39,596 nt of DNA. It comes from Nitrospirae bacterium CG2_30_70_394. GTDB taxonomy: Bacteria; CG2-30-53-67; CG2-30-70-394. Made by a program: the position numbers and the translations under genes. The notes under the pieces were generated by a model. The model had not been told where the DNA came from and searched no databases. It saw only the letters and a program-made list of their open reading frames with translations. The DNA lies in contig MNYW01000180.1 in assembly GCA_001873295.1 (NCBI GenBank), positions 1-39,596 on the forward strand, written 5' to 3'. This document shows, in pieces, positions 24,949 through 33,945 of the stretch (position 1 is the stretch's first letter; each line of letters opens with the position of its first letter).

Positions 24949-25422
24949 ATGGCCCGTCTGCTCACCGCCCTCACCCTCGCCTCCCTCGTCACCACGACCC
25001 CCGCCGCCGCCGGCCCGATCGCCTACCCGGAGGGGTATCGCGCCTGGGCACACGTGAAGTCGATGGTGATCCTCCCCGGCCACCCCCTCGCCGACCCCTT
25101 CGCCGGGATCCACCACCTTTACGCCAACCCCGCCGCCCTGGAGGGGTACCGCACCCACACCTTCCCCGACGGCGCGGTGATCGTCTTCGACCTGTTGGAG
25201 GCGACCGGCGACTCCACCGCCTTCACCGAGGGGAGGCGCAAGCTCGTCGGGGTGATGGTGCGCGACACCCGCGGCTACGCGGCTACCGGCGGTTGGGGGT
25301 TCGAGGGGTTCGCGGGCGACAGCCACAGCGAGCGGCTGGTGGATGGCAAGGGGGCGACCGCCTGCTACCCGTGCCACGAGACGACGGACAACAGCCACGT
25401 CTTCAGCCGGCTGCGGCCGTAG
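24949..25422 (+). CDS. Cytochrome P460 family protein
   Basis: 157-residue secreted c-type heme protein. A signal peptide (LLTALTLASLVTTTPAAA) is followed by the P460 domain: YPEGYRAWAHVKSMVI, HPLADPFAGIHHLYANPAALEGY, FPDGAVIVFDLLEA, and near the end one heme-binding CYPCH (Cys139, Cys142, His143), then VFSRLRP. P460 cytochromes oxidise hydroxylamine or bind nitric oxide in the periplasm; the precise reaction depends on the heme crosslink and pocket, which cannot be judged here. The start has AAGGAG six bases upstream. Its promoter overlaps the palindrome next to the divergent MarR gene. Its 3' end overlaps the convergent BatD-like gene by 20 bases. Confidence 0.93.
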   Translation: MARLLTALTLASLVTTTPAAAGPIAYPEGYRAWAHVKSMVILPGHPLADPFAGIHHLYANPAALEGYRTHTFPDGAVIVFDLLEATGDSTAFTEGRRKLVGVMVRDTRGYAATGGWGFEGFAGDSHSERLVDGKGATACYPCHETTDNSHVFSRLRP

Positions 25423-26608
25423 ACGAGCGGCCACCTACCTCCGGCGTTGCTCCCGCCGCGCCGCTCGCTGCGCCGGCGAGACGGAGGACCACGGTGCGGG
25501 CGCGGTCGATCTGGGCGGTAAGCTCGTCGACCGTCGCCCACCCCTGGGCGAACTTCACCCGGTCGGTGGCGAAGAGGAGGTCGAGGAGGGTGGCGCGGAG
25601 GGTGGGGTCCACCGCGGCGCAGTGGCTCAGCCACTCCTCCACCTCGCGGGTGGTGGACTCCAGCGCCGGGAAGGCGAGGCGCTGCTCCAGGTAGTGGCGG
25701 ATGATCGCGGAGAGGCGGGTGGCGACCTGCTCGGCATCGCCGTGGGCGAACGCCTCGGAGTGGGCGAGGCGGACGAGGGCGGCAAGGGCGATCTGGTCGG
25801 CAGCAGGCGCGGGCGGCGGCGCGGGCGTAGGCCGCGGGCGGCGGCGCCACGCCGCGATCCCGGCGACCACGCCGGCGGCGAAGAGCACTCCGAGTCCACC
25901 GGCCATCGCCCCGAGGCGCCAGTTGATCGGCAGCGCAACCGGGCCGGTCATCGGCCGCGGCGTCTCCTCCCCCCCCCTGCGCACAGAGACCACCTCAAGG
26001 TCGAGGGGCAGGCTCGCCACCCGCTCCTCCTGCCCGTCGCCACCGAGGTAGGTCACCGCCACCGCCGGCAGGGTGAAGCGGCCGACCTGCCAGGTACGAA
26101 GCTGCCAAATGAGGCGCTCGACCACGCGGCCGCCCCGCACCCCACCTTGCGCGGGGGCTGGGTGGGCGAAGCCGACCTGCTCGATCCCGTCCGGGAGGGC
26201 AAGGGTGGGCGGCGGGAGGATGATCTCTACCGCCGGGTCGTGGTCGATGCGCACGGTCAGGGTGAGCCGGTCGCCGACGGTGAGGCGGGTGGTATCGACC
26301 TCCGCGTCGAGCTGCACCGCAGCCACGCTGCCGCTCGGGGGCGGCCCGGGGAACGCCCGGGGATCAACCTCGGCGGCCCTCTCCACCGGCGCCACCCCCG
26401 CGCTCTGGGGCGGCCCGGGGAGGGGCCGGGGGGCGAGCTCGGCGTCGCGCTGCACCGCGGGCTCCGCCACGGCCATCTCCGGAGCCGGCGCGGGCGCGGC
26501 GAGGAGGAGAGCGCCGAGGAGGAGGGGGAGGAGTCTCCCGCCGCCGCCCCCCCCACACGGAGCCGGCCGCGGCCCACGGACCGCCGCGCCCTGCCCGCCG
26601 CCGCTCAT
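25403..26608 (-). CDS. BatD/DUF4381-like membrane protein
   Basis: 401-residue envelope protein, last gene of the moxR operon. A short hydrophobic N-terminus is followed by a Pro/Ala-rich region with two similar short segments (AELAPRPLPGPP and AEVDPRAFPGPP), a BatD-like immunoglobulin-type domain (AEVDTTRLTVGDRLTLTVRIDHDP, RVVERLIWQLRTWQVGRFTLPAVAVTYLG), one transmembrane helix (about residues 229-251), an Arg/Pro stretch and a cytoplasmic helical DUF4381-like part (LSAIIRHYLEQRLAFPALESTTREVEEWL). BatD proteins work with MoxR, DUF58 and vWA proteins in envelope stress or assembly. The ATG overlaps the DUF58 stop (ATGA). The 3' end overlaps the P460 gene. Confidence 0.82.
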   Translation of the reverse strand: MSGGGQGAAVRGPRPAPCGGGGGGRLLPLLLGALLLAAPAPAPEMAVAEPAVQRDAELAPRPLPGPPQSAGVAPVERAAEVDPRAFPGPPPSGSVAAVQLDAEVDTTRLTVGDRLTLTVRIDHDPAVEIILPPPTLALPDGIEQVGFAHPAPAQGGVRGGRVVERLIWQLRTWQVGRFTLPAVAVTYLGGDGQEERVASLPLDLEVVSVRRGGEETPRPMTGPVALPINWRLGAMAGGLGVLFAAGVVAGIAAWRRRPRPTPAPPPAPAADQIALAALVRLAHSEAFAHGDAEQVATRLSAIIRHYLEQRLAFPALESTTREVEEWLSHCAAVDPTLRATLLDLLFATDRVKFAQGWATVDELTAQIDRARTVVLRLAGAASGAAGATPEVGGRSSTAAAG

Positions 26609-27507
26609 CGCCGCATCCCCCGCTGGTGGAAATAGCTGCGCAACGGCGCCACACAATCGCCCGTGAGGTCGAGGTCGAGGGGCAGAAGGCGGGCACCGCG
26701 GAAGAGGCGATCGACCTCGGCGCGGTGGCGACCGCGGGCCGAACGGTAGGCGGCGCGCACCGCGGCGCTGGCCGTGTCCACCCACACCGGCGCGCCGCCC
26801 TCGGGGTCGGTGAGGCAGGTCAGCCCGGCGGCCGGGAGCTCCTCGCCGAGGGGGTCGGTGAGGCGCACCGGCACCACCTCGTGGCGGCGTGCCGCCACCC
26901 GCAGGTCGGGGCCGAAGCCGGTGGCGAAAAAATCGGAGAGGAGGAAGACCACCGCCCGCCGCCGGACCACCCGGGAGAGGTAGGCAAGCGCCCCGCCGAG
27001 GTCGGTGCGCACGCCGGTGACCGCCGGGTAGAGGAGGTCACGGATCAAGCGCAGGCAGTGGTGGCTTCCCTTGCGCGGCGGGACGAACGACTCGATGCGA
27101 TCGGTGAACAGGAGCAGCCCCGCCTTGTCGTTGTTGCGAATGGCGGAGAAGGCGAGCAACGCCCCAACCTCGGCGAGCCGCTCGGCCACCGTGACGGCTG
27201 CCGGCCCGACGCGGGTGGAGGCGGAGCCGTCGACCGCCAGGATGACGGTTAGCTCGCGGGTCTCGGCGAAGGTCTTGATGAAGGGGTGGCCGGTGCGCGC
27301 GGTGACATTCCAGTCGATGGCGCGCACATCGTCGCCGGGGCAGTACTCGCGCACCTGGTCGAACTCCAGCCCCTGGCCGCGGAAGGTGGAGTGGTACTCA
27401 CCCGCGACCACCTGATCCACCAGCCGCCGGGCGCGGATCTCAATCCGCCGGACCCGCCGGAGGACCTCTTGCGGGGTCTGGGCGGTGGTGGTGGTTCCGG
27501 CGTTCAT
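26605..27507 (-). CDS. DUF58 domain protein (MoxR partner, vWA-like)
   Basis: 300-residue protein with the DUF58 signature REYCPGDDVRAIDWNVTAR (residues 53-71), preceded by RRLVDQVVAGEYHSTFRGQGLEF, and a von Willebrand A-like fold whose metal site reads DGSAS (Asp93, Ser95, Ser97), followed by FLLSDFFATGF. Family members are thought to be client or adaptor proteins of MoxR AAA+ ATPases in metalloprotein or envelope complex assembly. It lies 79 bases after moxR and overlaps the BatD-like gene, so the three are cotranscribed. Confidence 0.93.
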   Translation of the reverse strand: MNAGTTTTAQTPQEVLRRVRRIEIRARRLVDQVVAGEYHSTFRGQGLEFDQVREYCPGDDVRAIDWNVTARTGHPFIKTFAETRELTVILAVDGSASTRVGPAAVTVAERLAEVGALLAFSAIRNNDKAGLLLFTDRIESFVPPRKGSHHCLRLIRDLLYPAVTGVRTDLGGALAYLSRVVRRRAVVFLLSDFFATGFGPDLRVAARRHEVVPVRLTDPLGEELPAAGLTCLTDPEGGAPVWVDTASAAVRAAYRSARGRHRAEVDRLFRGARLLPLDLDLTGDCVAPLRSYFHQRGMRR

Positions 27508-27586
27508 CTGGCGAGCCCCCCGCAATGGCGGTACCGATCCGCCCCCGCCGCCGATTTTCCGCTCCCCCGCCGGCGGCCGTGGCGGC

Positions 27587-28576
<990 letters not shown>

Positions 28577-28599
28577 GGAGGAACCGCAGGGGTAAGGGT

Positions 28600-29046
28600 C
28601 TAGGGGTGAGGGGTGGGGGGCGGCGGCGGCCCCTGCGGCTTGGACGCCTGCACGAAGTTCATCTGCAGGGTGTAGAGGAGCTCGTCGATCACCCGCTGCT
28701 CCTCGGCGGTGAGGTTGCCCTCGGTCTTCGCCTTCACCACCCGCAACAGGTCGATGGAGTTGCGCGCCCCCCGCAGGTCGCGCGGGACCGGATGGTTGGG
28801 GTCCTGGAGAAGCCCCATCTGGGCGAGGGCGGTGGAGGCGAGGGTCTCGAACAGGGAGATGACGTCCACCTCGCCGAAGACCACCGCCTTGGCCTTCTGC
28901 TTCTCCTTCGCCGCTTCGAGCTTCGCCTTGTCGCGCTCAGCCTCCTTGCGCAACCGCTCCTTCGCCTGCTCGGCCTCCTCCAACCCCTCCGCGTCGAGGT
29001 GGGTATGGCGGTGCTCGATGAAGGTGAAGCCGCTATCGTCTGCCAT
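28600..29046 (-). CDS. DUF1844 domain protein
   Basis: 148-residue protein. A charged, lysine/glutamate-rich coiled-coil (GLEEAEQAKERLRKEAERDKAKLEAAKEKQ) is followed by the DUF1844 domain: VDVISLFETLASTALAQMGLLQDP, PRDLRGARNSIDLLRVVKAKTEGNLTAEEQRVIDELLYTLQMNFV. It ends in a proline tail. Function is unknown. Here the gene sits between htrA (54 bases) and moxR (23 bases), suggesting a role in the same envelope quality-control unit. Confidence 0.9.
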   Translation of the reverse strand: MADDSGFTFIEHRHTHLDAEGLEEAEQAKERLRKEAERDKAKLEAAKEKQKAKAVVFGEVDVISLFETLASTALAQMGLLQDPNHPVPRDLRGARNSIDLLRVVKAKTEGNLTAEEQRVIDELLYTLQMNFVQASKPQGPPPPPTPHP

Positions 29047-29100
29047 GGGTTGGACCTCGGAGGGGGAAGGGTTGGGCGGCGGAGTCGCGGTGGCGCTTTT

Positions 29101-30558
29101 CTAGCGTTTCACGCCGAAGTACAACGTGTTGCCGGCCCGCTTGACCAGGAAGAGGGTGGGGCGCGCCTTGTCGCGCTTGGCGAGGGAGTCGCGGAAGTCG
29201 GCAAGGGTGGCGACCGCCTTGCGGTTGACCTCGATCACCACGTCGCCGCGCCGCATCCCCGCCTCCCACGCCGGGCCGTCTTGGTCGATGTCGGAGACCA
29301 CCAGGCCGTGCTCCTCCTCCAGACCGAGGGAGTCGGCAAGCTCCGGGGTGATCTCCTGCAGGGTAATGCCAAGGTCGTTGGGGGGGGTGGTGGCCCCCTC
29401 TGCCTCCTCCTCCGCGAGCACCCCCACCTTCAGCTCCAGGGTCTTGCGGGCGCCATCGCGGATCACCTCGACCGCGACCTTCTTACCCACCGGGGTGAGG
29501 GCGACGAGCCGCGGCAACTCCTCGGCCTTGTGGACCGGCTTGCCGTCGAAGGAGACGATGACATCGGAGCGGCGCAGCCCCGCGTCAGCCGCGGGCGACC
29601 CCTGCACCACGTCCGCCACCAACACGCCGCCGCGCTCCTTGAGCTCCAGAGATTGCTGCAGCTCGTCGGTGATCTCTTGGATGTAGACGCCGACCCAGCC
29701 GCGCACCACCTTGCCGTGCTCCTTGAGCTGCTCAATCACCTCCTTCGCCATGTTCACCGGCACCGCGAAGCCGATCCCGGTACCGCCGGAGATGATCGCG
29801 GTGTTGATCCCCACCACCTCACCGCGGATGTTGAACAACGGACCGCCCGAGTTGCCCGGGTTGATGGAGGCATCGGTCTGGATGAAGTTGTCGTACGGGC
29901 CGGCGCCGATCACCCGCCCCTTGGCGGAGACGATGCCGGTGGTGACCGTCTGGGCGAGGCCGAAGGGATTGCCGATCGCCATCACCCACTCGCCAACGTT
30001 CAGCTTCTCCGAGTCACCCAGCGGTGCGGCGAAGAGGTTCTCCTTCGTCTCGATCTTGAGCAGGGCGACGTCGGTCTTCGGATCGCGGCCGACCACCACC
30101 GCTTCGAACTCGTGCTCGTTATCCAGGCGTACGGTCACCTTGTCCGCGTTCTCCACCACGTGGTTGTTGGTGATGATGTAGCCCTCCTTGGCGATGATGA
30201 AGCCGGAGCCCAGCGACCGGCGCTTGAAGTCGTGGGGCGGCGCCCCGGGGAAGCCGGGCTGTCCCTCGAAGAAGCGGCGGAAGAACTCCTGGAACGGGTC
30301 CTGCCCCTGCCCCTGCCCCCCCATGCCCGGATGACCCGGCCCGATGGTGGGGTGGCGCACCGTCTCGGTGGTGGCGACGTTCACCACCGCCGCGCGGAGC
30401 TGCTCGGCGAGCTTGGTGAAGGTGTCCCAACGCAGCGGCGAGTCCGCGTTGGGTACCTCGAGGCCGCTGCCATCTTGCCAAAAGGGGCGGGCGAGGACCG
30501 CGCGGGGGAGGAGGGTGGTGGCGAGGCTGAGGACAAGGGCGACGAGGAGACGAGCCAT
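29101..30558 (-). CDS. HtrA/DegP-family periplasmic serine protease
   Basis: 485-residue periplasmic protease/chaperone. The signal peptide ends near ALA (residue 23). The trypsin-like domain has the triad His133 (TNNHVV), Asp163 (KTDVALLKI) and Ser237 (NPGNSGGPL), preceded by a Gly/Gln-rich linker and the LA loop PFQEFFRRFFEGQPGFPGAPP. Two PDZ domains follow (about residues 270-365 and 395-485; RGWVGVYIQEITDEL and DLGITLQEITPELADSLGL). The architecture matches DegP/DegQ/MucD. The start ATG has AAGGA seven bases upstream. It is the first gene of the DUF1844-moxR-DUF58-batD unit and is divergent from the ABC exporter operon. Confidence 0.95.
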   Translation of the reverse strand: MARLLVALVLSLATTLLPRAVLARPFWQDGSGLEVPNADSPLRWDTFTKLAEQLRAAVVNVATTETVRHPTIGPGHPGMGGQGQGQDPFQEFFRRFFEGQPGFPGAPPHDFKRRSLGSGFIIAKEGYIITNNHVVENADKVTVRLDNEHEFEAVVVGRDPKTDVALLKIETKENLFAAPLGDSEKLNVGEWVMAIGNPFGLAQTVTTGIVSAKGRVIGAGPYDNFIQTDASINPGNSGGPLFNIRGEVVGINTAIISGGTGIGFAVPVNMAKEVIEQLKEHGKVVRGWVGVYIQEITDELQQSLELKERGGVLVADVVQGSPAADAGLRRSDVIVSFDGKPVHKAEELPRLVALTPVGKKVAVEVIRDGARKTLELKVGVLAEEEAEGATTPPNDLGITLQEITPELADSLGLEEEHGLVVSDIDQDGPAWEAGMRRGDVVIEVNRKAVATLADFRDSLAKRDKARPTLFLVKRAGNTLYFGVKR

Positions 30559-30697
30559 GAAGAGGTCCTTAACGCGGGGTACCGCCAGCGGGGCGGTCAG
30601 GGGGGAAGCGATCATTTTACCGTCGCGCCGTCGCCGCTTGTCGAGGGCGCGAACACGGCCGGTGAGGATCGGGAGCCAGGCGGGACAGGGCAACTCC

Positions 30698-30726
30698 TTG
30701 ACACCCTCCGGGAGGGCGGGGTATCC
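30698..30726 (+). promoter_or_regulatory. Candidate promoter of the ABC exporter operon
   Basis: A perfect TTGACA (30698-30703), a 17-base spacer containing a small ccctc/gaggg inverted repeat, and a weak -10 GTATCC (30721-30726). The start ATG is only 10 bases further, so the leader would be very short. Confidence 0.45.
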
Positions 30727-30736
30727 CCCGTCGCCG

Positions 30737-31681
30737 ATGATCCATGTTGACCACCTGAGCAAACGCTACGGCGCTGTCGAGGCGGTGCGGGACGTCTCCT
30801 TCCACGTCGCCCCCGGGGAGATCCTTGGCTTCCTCGGCCCGAACGGCGCCGGCAAGACGACCACTCTGCGGGTGATCACCGGCTTCCTCCCCGCCACCAG
30901 CGGTACCGTGCGGGTGGGCGGGGCGGACATCTTTGACGACCCGGCGGCGGTGAAGCGGCAGATCGGTTATTTGCCGGAGAACCCGCCTCTGTATCCGGAG
31001 CTCACGGTCCGCGAGCAGCTCACCTTCGCCGCCCGCCTCAAGCAGCTCCCCCGCCGCCAGCAGAAGGCGGCGGTGGACGAGGCGGTGGCGCGCGCCGGCC
31101 TCACCGAGGTGCGCGGGCGGCTGGTCGCCAACCTCTCGAAGGGGTACCGCCAGCGGGTCGGCCTCGGCCAGGCCCTGGTCGGGGCACCGCCCCTGCTCAT
31201 CCTCGACGAGCCCACCGTCGGGCTGGACCCGAAGCAGATCATCGAGATCCGCGACCTGATCCGCGCCCTGGCCGGCGACCACACGGTGGTCCTCTCCTCG
31301 CACATCCTGCCGGAGGTGCGCGCCACCTGCGCGCGGGTTGTGATCATCCACCACGGGAGGGTGGTGGCCACCGACACCTTCGCCACCCTCGCCGCCCGCC
31401 TGCGCCACACCCAAAAGGTGCGGGTGGCGGTGGCGCGCCCCGGTCCGGCGCTGGTGGAACGGCTCGGAGCCCTCCCCGACGTGGTGGCGGTGAGCCCCGA
31501 TGGCGAGGGGGCGTGGCTGGTGGAGACGCCGGTGGCAGCGGACCGGCGCGAGCAGATCGCCCAGGCGGTGGTCGAGGGCGGCTACGGCCTCCTCGCCCTG
31601 GAGCCGCGGGCGCTCTCTTTGGAGGAGGTCTTCCTCGAGCTCACCACCGAAGACGCGGCCCCCGCGGAGGGAACGCCATGA
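30737..31681 (+). CDS. ABC transporter ATP-binding protein, GldA-type
   Basis: 314-residue ATPase of an ABC-2 type exporter. Walker A GPNGAGKTT (residues 34-42), Q-loop region IGYLPENPPLYPELTVREQL, signature LSKGYRQRVGLGQAL, Walker B LLILDEPTVGLDP and the H-loop SSHILPE are all intact. The C-terminal extra domain ends ALSLEEVFLELTTED, normal for this group. Relatives are GldA of gliding bacteria and the ATPases of widespread proteobacterial ABC/GldFG operons whose substrate is unknown. It overlaps the permease gene (ATGA). Confidence 0.95.
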   Translation: MIHVDHLSKRYGAVEAVRDVSFHVAPGEILGFLGPNGAGKTTTLRVITGFLPATSGTVRVGGADIFDDPAAVKRQIGYLPENPPLYPELTVREQLTFAARLKQLPRRQQKAAVDEAVARAGLTEVRGRLVANLSKGYRQRVGLGQALVGAPPLLILDEPTVGLDPKQIIEIRDLIRALAGDHTVVLSSHILPEVRATCARVVIIHHGRVVATDTFATLAARLRHTQKVRVAVARPGPALVERLGALPDVVAVSPDGEGAWLVETPVAADRREQIAQAVVEGGYGLLALEPRALSLEEVFLELTTEDAAPAEGTP

Positions 31682-32448
31682 GGGGCACGATGGCGATCCT
31701 CAGGCGCGAGCTGCGCGGCTATCTCATCTCGCCGGTAGCCTACGTCCTCCTCGGCGTGCTGTTGCTGTTGGGCGGCTACTTCAACTTCGACATCGTCACC
31801 TACTACGCCGCCCAGTCCCTGCGCTCCGCGCAGTTCCCCGGCATGGCGGAGGAGTTCACCGCCCAGCAGGGGATCATCGCGCCGCTGTTCTCCAGCCTGG
31901 CGGTGATCCTCCTGCTCGTCTTGCCCCTGTTGACCATGCGGCTCCTGGCGGAGGAGCGGGCGCGCGGTACCTACGAGCTCCTCCTCACCGCGCCGGTGAA
32001 CCTCACCGCGATCGTCGCCGGCAAGTTCCTCGCGGCCCTAGCGCTGTACACGGCGCTCCTCGGGATGAGCGGGGTGTGGCCCGCCTACACCGCCACCCTC
32101 CTCCCCCTCGACTGGGGGGCGGTGGCCGCCGGCTACCTCGGCCTCTGGCTGATGGGGGCGGTCTTCATCGCCGTCGGGCTGCTCGCCTCGTCGCTCACCC
32201 AGCACCAGCTCATCGCCGCCCTCGCCGGCTTCGCCATCCTCCTCTTGTCGTGGGTGATCGGCTGGGCCGGCCACAACGTGGAGGGAGAGCAGGCGGCGCT
32301 CCTCAAGTACCTCTCCCTCCTCGACCACCTGGAGAACTTCTTCCAGGGGGTGATCGACACGCGCGACGTGGTCTACTTCGCCAGCTTCACCGGCCTGGCG
32401 CTGCTCGCCACCCAGCGGGTCCTCGACTCCCAACGGTGGCGCGCATGA
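31678..32448 (+). CDS. ABC-2 type permease, GldF-like
   Basis: 256-residue integral membrane protein with about six transmembrane helices (for example AYVLLGVLLLLGGYF, SSLAVILLLVLPLLTMRLLAEERARGTYELLLTAPV, LIAALAGFAILLLSWVIGW). The TMRLLAEERARGTYELLLTAPV coupling segment is the hallmark of ABC-2/GldF permeases, and LLDHLENFFQGVIDTRDVVYFAS is typical of their C-terminal part. It is coupled to the ATPase upstream and to the GldG-like gene downstream, each by a four-base ATGA overlap, so the three make one exporter. Confidence 0.94.
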   Translation: MRGTMAILRRELRGYLISPVAYVLLGVLLLLGGYFNFDIVTYYAAQSLRSAQFPGMAEEFTAQQGIIAPLFSSLAVILLLVLPLLTMRLLAEERARGTYELLLTAPVNLTAIVAGKFLAALALYTALLGMSGVWPAYTATLLPLDWGAVAAGYLGLWLMGAVFIAVGLLASSLTQHQLIAALAGFAILLLSWVIGWAGHNVEGEQAALLKYLSLLDHLENFFQGVIDTRDVVYFASFTGLALLATQRVLDSQRWRA

Positions 32449-33944
32449 GCCTCCGCCGCACCCTCACCTACGGCACCACCTCCGCCCTGCTGGTGGTGGT
32501 CCTGGCGGCGATTCTGGTCTTCGCCAACCTCCTCTCTGTTCGCCACTACCGGCGGTTCGACACCACCGCGAACCAGCGCTTCACCCTCAGCCCGCAGACC
32601 CGCAACGTCCTCACCGGGCTCAGCGCGCCGGTAGAGGCGCTCTGCTTCTTCGAGCCCGACGGCAAGGAACGGCAAGAGGCGACCCAGCTCTTCGAGCAGG
32701 CGCAGGCGGCGAGTCGCAACTTCACCTACCGCTTCGTCGACCCCGACAAGCACCCGCGCGAGGCGCAGGCACACGCGATCACCCAATACGGCACCACGGT
32801 GCTGCGCCAGGGCGAGCGCACGATCACGATCACCGGCCACGCGGAGGGCGACCTCACCTCGGGGCTCATCCGGGTGACGCGCGCACAGCGGCGCCAGATC
32901 CGCTTCACCACCGGCCACGGCGAGCGACCCCTGCACGGCACCGATCGCGACGGCCTCGACGTCGCCGCCCGCGCCCTGGAGCAGCAGGGGTTCGAGGTGA
33001 GCGAGCTGCTCTTGTTGCAGACCGGCGCGGTGGCGGAGGAGAGCGACGTGGTGGTGATCGCCGGGCCGAAGAAGCCTTTTTTGCCGGCGGAGGTGGCGGC
33101 GATCCACCGCTACCTCGATGGCGGGGGCAACGTTATTTTGCTCGCCGACCCGGACGGCGACGCCGACCTCGCGCCCCTGGTCGCTGGCTGGGGGGTGGGG
33201 CTGCCCAAGGAGCTGATCCTCGACCCATCGTCGCGCATGTTCGGCGGCGACTACACGGTTCCCCTGGTCGCCCAGTACCCGCCGCACGCGATCACCCAGG
33301 GGTTCAGCCTCGCCTGCTTCTTCCCGGTCGCCCGGCCGGTGGTGAAAGAGGAGGCGGCGGGGGTGACCCACGCGGTGATCGCCCAGACCGGGCCGCAGGC
33401 GTGGGGCGAGACCGAGGTGGCGCGCGAGCCGCTCCAGCTCGACGACGGCGACCGCCCGGGGCCGGTGGATGTGATCCTCCTGGCGGAGCACGCCGCGGCG
33501 GAGGCGGGCGAGGGGGCGGTGACGCAAGCGGTGGGCGCCCCCGCCGCCGCGCCCGTCGACGCGCCCGTCGACGCGCCCGCCGCCGCACCGGCCGGCGCGG
33601 GCGAGGGGGCGACGCCGAAGGGAGGCGACAACGAGGCCCCCGCCGCCGCGCCCGCTAAGGCCGCGCCCGCCCATGGTGGCCGCCTCTTGGTCGCCGGCGA
33701 CGCCGATTTTCCCACCAACCAGTGGTACCCCTTCTCCGGCAACGGCGACCTCTTCCTCAACTGCGTGAGCTTTCTGGGCAAGGAGGAGGGGTTGGTGGCG
33801 ATCCGGCCGAAGGAGCACCAGCCCCAGACCCTCGCCCTGACGCCGCGCCAAGGCGAGTTCCTCCTCTTCGGCTTCGTCGTCTTCCTGCCCCTCGCCACCT
33901 TCGCCACCGCCTTCGGCGTCTGGCGCTGGCGGCGCTCCCTGTGA
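32445..33944 (+). CDS. GldG-like ABC-type auxiliary transport protein
   Basis: 499-residue membrane protein. An N-terminal helix (LLVVVLAAILVFANLLSV) precedes the large extracytoplasmic GldG/DUF4350-like domain (FDTTANQRFTLSPQTRNVLTGLSAPVEALCFFEP, TYRFVDPDKHP, TTGHGERPLHGTDRDGLDVAARALEQQGFEV, FLPAEVAAIHRYLDGGGNVILLADPD), then an Ala/Pro/Gly-rich insert at about residues 346-411, RLLVAGDADFPTNQWYPFSGNGDLFLNCVSFL, and a C-terminal helix with WRWRRSL. It is the partner of the permease in GldFG-type exporters. The low-complexity insert contains repeated APVDAPVDAP and is not usual for the family. Confidence 0.92.
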   Translation: MSLRRTLTYGTTSALLVVVLAAILVFANLLSVRHYRRFDTTANQRFTLSPQTRNVLTGLSAPVEALCFFEPDGKERQEATQLFEQAQAASRNFTYRFVDPDKHPREAQAHAITQYGTTVLRQGERTITITGHAEGDLTSGLIRVTRAQRRQIRFTTGHGERPLHGTDRDGLDVAARALEQQGFEVSELLLLQTGAVAEESDVVVIAGPKKPFLPAEVAAIHRYLDGGGNVILLADPDGDADLAPLVAGWGVGLPKELILDPSSRMFGGDYTVPLVAQYPPHAITQGFSLACFFPVARPVVKEEAAGVTHAVIAQTGPQAWGETEVAREPLQLDDGDRPGPVDVILLAEHAAAEAGEGAVTQAVGAPAAAPVDAPVDAPAAAPAGAGEGATPKGGDNEAPAAAPAKAAPAHGGRLLVAGDADFPTNQWYPFSGNGDLFLNCVSFLGKEEGLVAIRPKEHQPQTLALTPRQGEFLLFGFVVFLPLATFATAFGVWRWRRSL

Positions 33945-33945
33945 G

